Below, piece by piece: positions 47,772-57,559 of a stretch of DNA of 64,000 bases (position 1 is its first letter; every line of letters starts with the position of its first letter). The stretch spans positions 254,259,330 to 254,323,329 of the forward strand of contig JAIOJX010000026.1 in assembly GCA_022376925.1 (NCBI GenBank), in the 5' to 3' direction. Both the position numbers and the translations under genes were made by a program. This DNA comes from Tragulus kanchil. Its lineage: Eukaryota; Chordata; Mammalia; Artiodactyla; Tragulidae. The notes below the pieces were generated by a model. That model was not told where the DNA came from and made no database searches. It worked only from the letters and a program-made list of their open reading frames with translations.

Positions 47772-49448
47772 TATTAGGTTAATTTTTGTTTCTTTGTGTG
47801 TGTCTGTGTGTATGGAGTTCTTATTCCCACCAGGCTTCTTGGTTGAATTCTCCCTTCCTTTGGGTTTTTGTCCTTGTAGAAGGGTTCAGTGGCTTGTGTC
47901 TTGGGTGGTGATAGACCTTGTTTACAGGTGAATAATCTGTAGTGTTGTATGTTCTTTGATAATCAGTGTGGGGTCTTGGAATCCGGGCTTCCGCTTCGAG
48001 GATCCTTGGTTTGATGATTGGTCAGGAGTGTAGGCTCTATGTCTGGTTTGCTATGGTGTTCTGTGATACTAGTTCACACACTAGCATCTGAGGAACAAGA
48101 GGTGCATCCCTGATGGGTGACAGTCATAAAAGCATGCAGATGTTTTCTAACATAATCATAAGATACACATACATATACAGCAATCCCCACAACTGACCAG
48201 TTTTACAGAGATAAGGCACAGGAAATCTTTCTAGCAACTCATGCAATCACAGATGATACTTGCCCGTTAAGCTTTGAATTAATTAAAATAGTGCCTGAAT
48301 AATAGATCTAGCACAAGGTCCTGGCTTGGATAATTACAATGAAAGCAATTTTAAATTAGGACATGTGCTCGGGTGACAAGGAGGAGAGTATATAAGTAAT
48401 TAGAGGAAAAGATTTGTCTTGGAAGTATTTTATAGGATTAGGTAGCAAAGATTAGTGTGTGTACTGTTTAGTGCATTTGGAAGTGAATAGTGCAGACAGA
48501 AAGATAGGAAATAATTTGTCTAGAGGATATTGATAGCTAGGAAGATGTTTTACATTTAGAACATAGAGAAAGAAAGCAGTGGGAAAGAGGAAAGAGAAAA
48601 GAGAATTAGAGGTTTTCAAGAATTAAAATTAAAGTTAAAAAAATATAATAAAAGTCAAAAGAAGGTTAAAAATTAAAAAGAGCAAAAAAAAAAAAAATTA
48701 ATGAGACCGAAAAACAAAGAAAAAACACATAGAATAAATCAAACAAATGAAAACTACAAAAAAAAAAAAACATAAAAAACCCCCAATAAACAAAGAAACT
48801 AATAAACCCCAAACCAATCAATTGAATAAGCAAAATAGTCCACCACAAACAAGCAGAAAAAAATGAAAAAAAAAAAAAAAAAAGTTAAATACTGTCCTTG
48901 GTTTTTATCTTCATATCTGCCTGTTGGAAACCAATCTGCTCTTGATGGTGGTGTCTTGATGGCGTGGTCTTTCCCTTACAGTGCCGGTTGCTGTGGTTTC
49001 TGTTTTTGTGTTCAGCAAAATGAGGGCTTTGCTGCCATACTGGGTGCTGGCCGGGACGGTGGGCTGATCCCAGTCAGTCGGGCGGAGGCCGCGGCGTGCG
49101 CAGTCCCGTGTTGGAGGGGGGCGCCCTGGCTCGACCGCGCACCCGCCTGTCGTCTCCAATCCCTGCTCTTTCCCCGGCTTCCTCCGCTGCTACTGCAGCT
49201 CTAGGGGAGCGCGGGCTCCTCCGACACTGCCGGTTATGTGTCTAAGTACCAAAGGCGGACGCAAGCTTTCCCGTCCAACTCGTGCCCAGTCCCTGGTCAG
49301 CAACCCGTGGACGACTTCCTCTCTCCGTTCAGCAAGCCCTCCAGTTGGAGTGGCTGAACTTACCCGCGGCTCCTCGCGGCGTCCGCGGCTCCTCGCGGCG
49401 GGCGGGTTCCGGCGGCTCCTCGCGGCGGGCGGGTTCCGGCGGCTCCTC
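47772..49448 (-). promoter_or_regulatory. L1-B 5'UTR with internal promoter region
   Basis: The about 1.7-kb leader of L1-B. The ORF1-proximal part is AT-rich with several A-runs (48640-48880). The distal 550 bp is GC- and CpG-rich (48960-49448), as expected for an internal pol II promoter. Homologous to 8095-9898 of L1-A except at the far 5' end. Promoter function is inferred from the family. Confidence 0.6.
49366..49448 (-). repeat. GC-rich 27-bp tandem repeat at the L1-B 5' end
   Basis: On the plus strand: a 19-bp partial unit (49366-49384), two perfect 27-bp units (49385-49411, 49412-49438, each starting GCGGCTCCTCGCGGCGGGCG) and a 10-bp partial (49439-49448) that abuts the TSD. CpG-dense. 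A slightly altered copy is at about 50466-50548. L1-A and L1-C do not have it. Confidence 0.9.
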
Positions 49449-49461
49449 TCTATGTGTTATT

Positions 49462-50077
49462 ATAAACTTTTCTAAAGATCAAATTCTTAATCTGAACTGA
49501 ATTTACGCAAGAAGCTGTGTTTCCATTGTAGACGTAATGATATTCATTGACAATCTCTGATGAAAAATCCATAGCAAGTGTTAGATTAGCCCTTAATCAT
49601 TATCATCCTATTAGGGCAAAAAAAGCCACTAGAGTCTAGTGATTAAATTTTCTGTTACTTAAGCTATAACTCCATAATTACTGCTTCTCTGATTAACTAA
49701 ATGCATGAGCTCCAACCAGAGAGAAGTCTTCAACTCAATATAGGTATTTGTATTGATCAAAATAAGCTATTTCATTGATTCTTCAATAACATGTGTCCAA
49801 CTGTGAGCACTGCCTGCCCATGCTCTTGCACTCTCCAGTGACTTCTTGGGTTCTGAGAGGTAACACACGCGGAGTGGTGTTTCTCATTTTGGATGTACTG
49901 AAGCATAATCAGGAGGGCTTTAAAAAAATGAAAACACAAACAAACAAAAAACATGAAAGGGCTCCCCACCCAAACCAATTTAATTAGAACCTTGAGGTAA
50001 GACACAAAGATCACCATGTTTCAAAAGCTTCCTAAGTTATTGTAATACAAGGTCAGTTTGAAAATACTAGGTAGGGG
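49462..50077. other. Host flank of L1-B, nothing recognised (repeated at 50562-51177)
   Basis: AT-rich unique-looking DNA with no supported gene. Confidence 0.5.
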
Positions 50078-51177
50078 AAAGCAACGAGTCTTCTACCCAC
50101 ACCAAGTTATGTTCAAACCCAGGTCTCTTTGTTTATTAGCTGTGTCACCTTGTACAATTGACTAATTTCTCACAGTGTCACTTTTTGGTGGGCTGATCCC
50201 AGTCAGTCGGGCGGGGCGCCTGTTGGGCGCTGGCTCGACCGCGCACCCGCCTGTCGTCTCCAATCCCTGCTCTTTCCCGGCTTCCTCCGCTGCTACTGCA
50301 GCTCTAGGGAGCGCGGCTCCTCCGACACTGCCAATTACGTGTCTAAGTGCCAAAGGCGGACGCAAGCTTTCCCGTCCAACTCGTGCCCAGTCCCTGGTCA
50401 GCAACCCGTGGGCAACTTCCCCTCTCAGTTCAGCAAGCCCTCCAGTTGGAGTGGCTGAACTTACCCGCTGTCCTCGCGGCGGCCGCGGCTCCTCGCGGCG
50501 GGCGGGTTCCGGCGGCTCCTCGCGGCGGGCGGGTTCCGGCGGCTCCTCTCTATGTGTTATTATAAACTTTTCTAAAGATCAAATTCTTAATCTGAACTGA
50601 ATTTACGCAAGAAGCTGTGTTTCCATTGTAGACGTAATGATATTCATTGACAATCTCTGATGAAAAATCCATAGCAAGTGTTAGATTAGCCCTTAATCAT
50701 TATCATCCTATTAGGGCAAAAAAAGCCACTAGAGTCTAGTGATTAAATTTTCTGTTACTTAAGCTATAACTCCATAATTACTGCTTCTCTGATTAACTAA
50801 ATGCATGAGCTCCAACCAGAGAGAAGTCTTCAACTCAATATAGGTATTTGTATTGATCAAAATAAGCTATTTCATTGATTCTTCAATAACATGTGTCCAA
50901 CTGTGAGCACTGCCTGCCCATGCTCTTGCACTCTCCAGTGACTTCTTGGGTTCTGAGAGGTAACACACGCGGAGTGGTGTTTCTCATTTTGGATGTACTG
51001 AAGCATAATCAGGAGGGCTTTAAAAAAATGAAAACACAAACAAACAAAAAACATGAAAGGGCTCCCCACCCAAACCAATTTAATTAGAACCTTGAGGTAA
51101 GACACAAAGATCACCATGTTTCAAAAGCTTCCTAAGTTATTGTAATACAAGGTCAGTTTGAAAATACTAGGTAGGGG

Positions 51178-51290
51178 AAAGCACCGGAGTCTTCTACCCA
51201 CACCAAGTTATGTTCAAACCCAGGTCTCTTTGTTTATTAGCTGTGTCACCTTGTACAATTGACTAATTTCTCACAGTGTCAATTCTCTTA
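51178..51290 (+). mobile_element. MIR SINE fragment (copy at about 50078-50180)
   Basis: TTCAAACCCAGGTCTCTTTG, then ttagctgtgtcaccttgtaca and taatttctcacagtgtca follow the MIR central order. The left copy is cut by the duplication joint. Confidence 0.65.
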
Positions 51291-51454
51291 ATGGAAAAAA
51301 AAAAAATGGAAATACTTAATCTCCTAAGCATCCACAAACTTACTACAAAAGTGGTTATTATTCTACAATTTGCGTAGAAGATGATCTCTTTTAGACATCT
51401 GGAGCCAACCAAAGCACTTCTTACTTTCCCTTCACAAAGACTGCCAACCACAGG

Positions 51455-51650
51455 AATTCTGGCCTTGCACAGCAGAGCAGATTACCTTTCCGATCCTTAC
51501 CTTTCAGGTGAAAAGTTTAGCTCCTGCAGCTAGACAGAGCGAGGGCAGGCTGAGTGGCCTGATGTACAAATATTCTCACATTTTAAACTTCAGCAAGGAA
51601 TTATATGATGTTTAATATTTTACCCATGTAAAATCAGGAGCAAAAACAAA
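51455..51650 (+). repeat. Unnamed diverged repeat, member B
   Basis: Partner of 36353-36553. It shares GGAATTCTGGCCTTG-like, TCAGGTGAAAAG, GTGGCCTGAT and ACATTTTAAACTTCAGCA blocks, with a gap of about 12 bases near 51605. Family not recognised. Confidence 0.65.
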
Positions 51651-52407
51651 ATATCAAAATAGTTACATATAATTATTTTTATTTTTTAGTATTTGTCTTT
51701 CTTTTTATACTGTATGCTTGAAATCTGGTTCTAGCTATAAAGAATTTTCTTAATTGTAGTATATATATTTTGCTTTCTTATCTTGGCATGCTCCAGAGCC
51801 ATTTCTGAAACCTGGACCTAAAGAGCTAAAGCTTTTGGTAACACAATTTTAATAAAGCAGATTTAACTTGGCTTTTTATGCCCTTACACTTCCTGCCTTT
51901 AGTGCCTTTATAACAGAAGAAGTTCTCCTTTTCTTATGGAAGAGCTTCTTCTTTCTTCTCTTACCCTCAAACTTCCAGATTTGGAGGTTGATTCTCAGAC
52001 TTATTATTTGATTTCATGGTAATTTCCCTTGGTAAAATTCCTATTTAATATAGGTTTACTTTCTAATTTTTTTTAAATCTATTTTGTTATCAGAGTATGC
52101 TCTCAATCCTCACTGTAGCTCTGGGAGTTCTGGTAACAAAAGTGTCACCAAATTAGGGTGAAAACCTCTCTATTTCCAAGTGTCTTAGAGATAAATGGAT
52201 GTAATGGTGGTAAATAGATTTGATATTAAAAAATATTAGAAACTAGTAATCTAATATAAATTATAAACAATACAATTGAGTATAGTTTCTTGTTTTATCA
52301 AATAAACCATCTTTATGATAAAATTATTAATAATCAAGTGACATGAGACATAGTACAAATTATTATACCAAGTCATTTTGTTAATTTCCAAATCTTTCAT
52401 TGGTTTA
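51651..52407. other. Intergenic DNA, nothing recognised
   Basis: AT-rich, no gene seen. Confidence 0.5.
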
Positions 52408-52420
52408 TAAAAATGTGTTA

Positions 52421-52611
52421 TCTAGATCAAGGGGAGGAGGAGGAGTGACAGAGGATGAGATGGTTGGTTGGCATCACTGACTCAATGAACAGGAGTTTGA
52501 GCAAGCTCCAGGAGATAGTGAAGGACAGGGAAGCTGGGGGTGCTGCCGTCCATGGGATTGCAAGGAGTCGGACACGGACACGACTTAGTGATCGAATAAA
52601 CAAAAACAAAA
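52421..52611 (+). mobile_element. BovB (RTE) LINE 3' end
   Basis: A 5'-truncated BovB tail: GAGGATGAGATGGTTGGTTGG, gcatcactgactcaatgaac, ggagtcggacacggacacga, and an A-rich end AATAAACAAAAACAAAA. The left 13-bp TSD (TAAAAATGTGTTA, 52408-52420) pairs with 52697-52709, on the far side of the adjoining tRNA-SINE fragment. Confidence 0.85.
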
Positions 52612-52696
52612 GGAATTTCCTTGGTGGTCCTGTGGCTTAGATTCCACCTTCCAATACATGGGGTGCAGTTTGGATCTCTGGTTGAGGAGCACATTT
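52612..52696 (+). mobile_element. tRNA-Glu SINE (CHR-like) head fragment
   Basis: TTTCCTTGGTGGTCCTGTGG through a weak B-box (GTTTGGATCTC) to GAGGAGCAC. It has no A-tail and stops exactly at the right TSD (52697-52709), so it looks like part of the same insertion as the BovB end. Confidence 0.65.
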
Positions 52697-53023
52697 TAAA
52701 AATGTGTTACCTTTTTACTCATTTGACTTTTTTGTGGTTTTGCTGTTCTGTTTAACATGGCTGTCACTAGCTAAACAACAATTTCATCTGAGCTGCGATT
52801 TGACACAAAAAACATCATAAAATTCCATCGAACTCCTCCACTAGCTCCTCTACTAAGTAGATTGCCATTAAGACTCAGAGAGAAAACTATTCTTAATTTG
52901 AAGGATATTGCCCTTGGAACAAAACTTTACAGTCTTAAAAACTCTTTACATTTTAAGTATGTTTTTATAATACTTTGAAGAGAAAGAGTTAATGCTTCAT
53001 GGACTATCATTTTAATGCATTGA

Positions 53024-53215
53024 GATGGCTCAGATAGTTAAGAATCTACTTGCAATGAGGGAGACCTAGGTTGATCTCTGTGCTGGTAAGATCCACTGGA
53101 GAAGAAAACGGCAACCCAATCCAGTGTTTCCACCTGGAGAATTCCATGGACAGAGAGGCCTACAGGGCCACACTTCAAAAATTTGGGCACAATTGAATTG
53201 CTAGTACTTTTACTT
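53024..53215 (+). mobile_element. Bov-tA SINE, diverged
   Basis: Head GAGATGGCTCAGATAGTTAA, body CAACCCAATCCAGTGTTTCC and CATGGACAGAGAGGCCTACA, with the end near ATTGCTAGTACTTTTACTTT. More diverged than the other copies. Confidence 0.75.
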
Positions 53216-53321
53216 TCAGCACCAAATGCAACAAAAAGCTATTTGCTTATTTTGGTAGGTAGAGATGTTGCCAAGAGTTAGGAACATAACTTCACATTGT
53301 AAAGATCCACTCATATTGAAT

Positions 53322-54062
53322 TGTATGTGTATATATATATATATAGTATGTGTATGCATAGTATATATATATATTATATTGATTATATAGATCTCATAAA
53401 TATATCATAATATCTATTATATATGACATGTATTATATATTGTATAATATTATATTTTATATATAATATTGTCTATTATATATCATATGTATTATATATC
53501 ATATATAATTATATAATTAATTATATAAGCATATATAATTACATGTATTATATACATATATAATCATATATTATGTATGATTATGTGTATATATATTATA
53601 TTGTAATCATATAATTATATTACTAAGCATAATCATATATTATTATATTCTACATAATCATATGCTATATATAATTATGTATATATATTATATGTATTAC
53701 ATTTAATATATATTATATATTACATGTGGATTATATATATTATATATGATGATATATGAAATGTACATTTTATCTATAGAATGTGTAATATTATAATATA
53801 TATTATAATGTTATGTATTATATATGAATATCTTATATATTATTATACATATATTATATAATACATTCTATATGCAATATTATATGTATATTATTATATA
53901 TTATATCCTATATATTCAGTATATTAATATATTCAATTCTATATATTATATATGCTGTATATAACATATATAATATATGATATGTAATGTACTTAATATA
54001 CATAATATATAAAATATATTCTACATATGATATATATATAAATAATATATTTTATTTGTATG

Positions 54063-54092
<30 letters not shown>
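53322..54092. repeat. TA-rich low-complexity block, left arm
   Basis: Imperfect TATA/ATAT repeats over about 770 bp, ending in a perfect (TA)n then (GA)n tract at about 54060-54099. Many self-complementary stretches allow hairpins or cruciforms. Confidence 0.9.
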
Positions 54093-54097
<5 letters not shown>

Positions 54098-54099
<2 letters not shown>

Positions 54100-54318
54100 G
54101 CAGGCAGGCAGTTTCTTTACCACTAGTGCTACCTTAAGTCTACCAGCCTTTATATAAGAACTACACTATTTATTCCTGTGATTTTCCAGACTTTGGACTG
54201 AGACTGGAACAAATCCATCAGTTCTCCCTGGTTTCCAGCCCGCCAGTTCGACCTTGCAGGTTTTGAGATTTGTCTCCATGACTATGTGAGCCAATTCTTT
54301 AAAGATAAATCTATATAT
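54098..54318 (-). repeat. Inverted diverged copy of the 57.6-57.8 kb segment
   Basis: Its reverse complement aligns over about 200 bp with 57628-57830, including the Bov-tA head that begins after GTAGACTCAA/GTAGACTTAA. The shared SINE junction means the duplication happened after that SINE inserted. Identity is about 80 percent by eye. Confidence 0.7.
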
Positions 54319-55010
54319 GTGTGTAGATACATATATATATATGCACCTGTATTTTATATATATAATATATACATATATCACATGTTATAATATATATCAT
54401 ATATATTATTATATACAGTTACATATTATCATATCATATATATTATTGTATATTATATATGTCATATATAATACATAATGTGTATAATATGTATATACAC
54501 TATACACTCTATAATATATATAATATGTGTTTTATATGTCATTATATATTATATATAGCATCTATTGCATTGTATATAATATAGAGACTATATACATTGT
54601 ATATACAATTATGTAATCATACATATGATATATAATATATATTAATATAATATATTATGGTATATTATTTATTATATCTTATATGGTATATGTTATAGTA
54701 TAATATATACTATATAATATATATTATAATAAGATAATATATTATCATAATATATAATGTATATAATATTTAATATAAATATAATATTTATTTTATTTAT
54801 AGTATATGTATAATATAGTATCACATAATACATATTATATATGTACTATATAATCTATATTATTTTACATATATTATAATATATGATACATTATATATTA
54901 TATACTAGATTATATACTAATATATTATGTATTTTATATATTAATACATAATATATATTATTATATATTTTGTATCATGTATATTATATCTATATAGAGA
55001 TAGATCTATG
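54319..55010. repeat. TA-rich low-complexity block, right arm
   Basis: About 690 bp of imperfect TA repeats resuming after the inverted segment and ending near TATAGAGATAGATC. Confidence 0.9.
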
Positions 55011-55099
55011 GAAATATAGTGTTTTGCTTTATGGTTGTGTCCTTATATTTTGTTTTCACAAAATGTTATCATATTGGTTAAGTTTTCTTTACTTAAAGA

Positions 55100-55690
55100 C
55101 AGTATGTTGTGATATTTTCCCCCTAGTGATATTTCTTCTTTGATGTCTCTCTTATATCAATATAGGTACTGTAACTTCTTTTTGATTATAGTTAGAATGA
55201 GGTAACTTGCTTTGTCATTTTATTTTTAGCTATGTGTTTTTATTTAAAGTGTTTTCCTTGCAGATGATATTTAGTTGTTTCCCACTTTAGTATGCAATCT
55301 GAGAATCTCTGTCTTTAATTGGGGTATTCAGGTCATTTTTATTTGTCACAATTATTGATAGAGGTGGGTTTAAATCTATAAATTTGCCAGTTACAGTCTC
55401 ATCTGCTATTTACTCCTTTTTCCTCCTTTCTCTGTCTTTTATTGTTTTTATTTTTTTATGGTGGATTTGATTTACATTATTTGTTTATGAGTTATACTTC
55501 TTTTAAAATGTTTCTGGTGGTTGCTGTAAGGTTTACAATTTACATGTTAACTTGTCACATCTTTAAATGGTATTACAACACTTTCTAACAGCTGCGTATA
55601 CCCTTTCTCACCTTTACATTGTTTGTGCTGTTTTTGTCATATAGTTTACCTCTATATGAATTATAACTCCATAATAAATTGTTTCTGTCT
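55100..55690 (-). mobile_element. Ancient L1M fragment (part repeated at 56490-56830)
   Basis: Reverse-oriented old L1 region upstream of or within ORF2: TCTTTAATTGGGGTATTCAGG and acaattattgatagaggtgg resemble the ORF1/ORF2 junction of L1s (compare 45690-45730). Highly diverged, no usable frame. Confidence 0.55.
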
Positions 55691-55699
55691 TTGTTTTAG

Positions 55700-55905
55700 A
55701 TTAGGTCTCAGCAAACTATGGCCTATAAGTCAGTCACATGTTTCTGTAAATACGTTTTTATGTGATTACTCCCCATTCATTCATTTACATACTGTCCACA
55801 TTGTGTTGTAGCATCAGAGTTGAATAGTTACAAAGAGACTTTTATGGCCTTCAAGTCTAAAATATTCACTGTCTGGGCCTCTAAGAAAAGTTTGTATCTT
55901 GTAAG
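55700..55905 (+). mobile_element. Fossil hAT (Charlie/MER-type) DNA transposon (copy at about 56840-57046)
   Basis: TCAGCAAACTATGGCCTATA, gtttctgtaaatacgttttt, gagttgaatagttacaaagag and aaaatattcactgtctgg follow the order of a common short non-autonomous hAT fossil of mammals. Assigned from memory of the consensus; family name not certain. Confidence 0.5.
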
Positions 55906-55967
55906 TTGATTAAAATCAGTAAGATATGTTTTTTTACATTTTCCGTTACTTTTACCCTTTTTTAATC

Positions 55968-56238
55968 TTTTTTTTTTTTTTGGCCACTTCTATTGGTCTT
56001 TCATTTATTTGTTTTCATCCATCTTTGTTCTTTGGCCTGTGTGGGCCTCCCATTGCAGTGGCCTCTCTTGTTGCAGAGCACCGGCTCCGGGTGCATGTGC
56101 TCCAGAGCTCCAGCTCGGTAGTTGGACATAATCAGTCTAGCCGCTCCATAGCACATGGGATCTTCCCAGGCCAGGGATCGAACTGGTGCCCCTTCCACTG
56201 CAAGGCGGTGTCCTTACTCACTGGACCACCAGGGAAAC
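55968..56238 (-). mobile_element. CHR SINE (copy 1)
   Basis: T-rich tail at the left, GGGATCGAACTGGTGCCCC B-box region and ACTGGACCACCAGGGAAAC head at the right. Likely short TSD around TTTAATC at 55962-55968 and 56241-56247. Confidence 0.85.
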
Positions 56239-57106
56239 CGTTTAATCATTTTTTAAACCGTTTTGCCTCTTTATGTAGATCTAAATTTTTAATTGAGGGT
56301 TCTAGCATTTGTGTATGTTCCTTAATTCCCAGATACATGTGGAATTAGGGACGTCATAAGCATCAGTAAGTAAGTCCTCTGTTGACTGGATTTCTTTTAT
56401 TTCAAGGCAGTTGTATTCATCTGGGTTCTCAAGGAAATAGAATCAATAGGATTTTTTTCTATAAATTTGCCAGTTAACAGTTTTTTTCAATTATTGATAG
56501 AGGTGGGTTTAAATCTATAAATTTGCCAGTTACAGTCTCATCTGCTATTTACTCCTTTTTCCTCCTTTCTCTGTCTTTTATTGTTTTTATTTTTTTATGG
56601 TGGATTTGATTTACATTATTTGTTTATGAGTTATACTTCTTTTAAAATGTTTCTGGTGGTTGCTGTAAGGTTTACAATTTACATGTTAACTTGTCACATC
56701 TTTAAATGGTATTACAACACTTTCTAACAGCTGCGTATACCCTTTCTCACCTTTACATTGTTTGTGCTGTTTTTGTCATATAGTTTACCTCTATATGAAT
56801 TATAACTCCATAATAAATTGTTTCTGTCTTTGTTTTAGATTAGGTCTCAGCAAACTATGGCCTATAAGTCAGTCACATGTTTCTGTAAATACGTTTTTAT
56901 GTGATTACTCCCCATTCATTCATTTACATACTGTCCACATTGTGTTGTAGCATCAGAGTTGAATAGTTACAAAGAGACTTTTATGGCCTTCAAGTCTAAA
57001 ATATTCACTGTCTGGGCCTCTAAGAAAAAGTTTGTATCTTGTAAGTTGATTAAAATCAGTAAGATATGTTTTTTTACATTTTCCGTTACTTTTACCCTTT
57101 TTTAAT

Positions 57107-57381
57107 CTTTTTTTTTTTTTTTTTTGGCCACTTCTATTGGTCTTTCATTTATTTGTTTTCATCCATCTTTGTTCTTTGGCCTGTGTGGGCCTCCCATTGC
57201 AGTGGCCTCTCTTGTTGCAGAGCACCGGCTCCGGGTGCATGTGCTCCAGAGCTCCAGCTCGGTAGTTGGACATAATCAGTCTAGCCGCTCCATAGCACAT
57301 GGGATCTTCCCAGGCCAGGGATCGAACTGGTGCCCCTTCCACTGCAAGGCGGTGTCCTTACTCACTGGACCACCAGGGAAA
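57107..57381 (-). mobile_element. CHR SINE (copy 2)
   Basis: Duplicate of 55968-56238 by tandem duplication 16, with a longer T-run. Not an independent insertion. Confidence 0.85.
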
Positions 57382-57559
57382 CCGTTTAATCATTTTTTAA
57401 ACCGTTTTGCCTCTTTATGTAGATCTAAATTTTTAATTGAGGGTTCTAGCATTTGTGTATGTTCCTTAATTCCCAGATACATGTGGAATTAGGGACGTCA
57501 TAAGCATCAGTAAGTAAGTCCTCTGTTGACTGGATTTCTTTTATTTCAAGGCAGTTGTA

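Larger units (their letters stand above)
37011..49448 (-). mobile_element. L1-B: full-length, young ruminant L1
   Basis: Minus-strand LINE-1: an (AAAT)n-type tail at 37011-37055, 3'UTR, ORF2 (about 38441-45745), ORF1 (45803-47771), 5'UTR (47772-49448) and a GC-rich tandem repeat at the extreme 5' end, all inside a 13-bp perfect TSD. Apparent length is 12.4 kb. Five tandem duplications inflate it, and the collapsed length is about 6.7 kb. Long open stretches survive in both ORFs with endonuclease, FADD and cysteine motifs present. Most frame breaks coincide with duplication joints or homopolymer differences, so the real locus may be intact or nearly so. Its 5' end differs from L1-A/L1-C. Confidence 0.9.
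49058..51281. repeat. Tandem duplication 15 (offset 1129 falling to about 1101)
   Basis: 49058-50180 repeats at 50187-51281 and spans the L1-B 5' end, its TSD and 720 bp of host flank. The flank differs at only one site (GCAACGAG/GCACCGGAG). The L1 part differs at many sites and lacks about 25 bp near 49086-49128 relative to copy 1. Confidence 0.95.
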
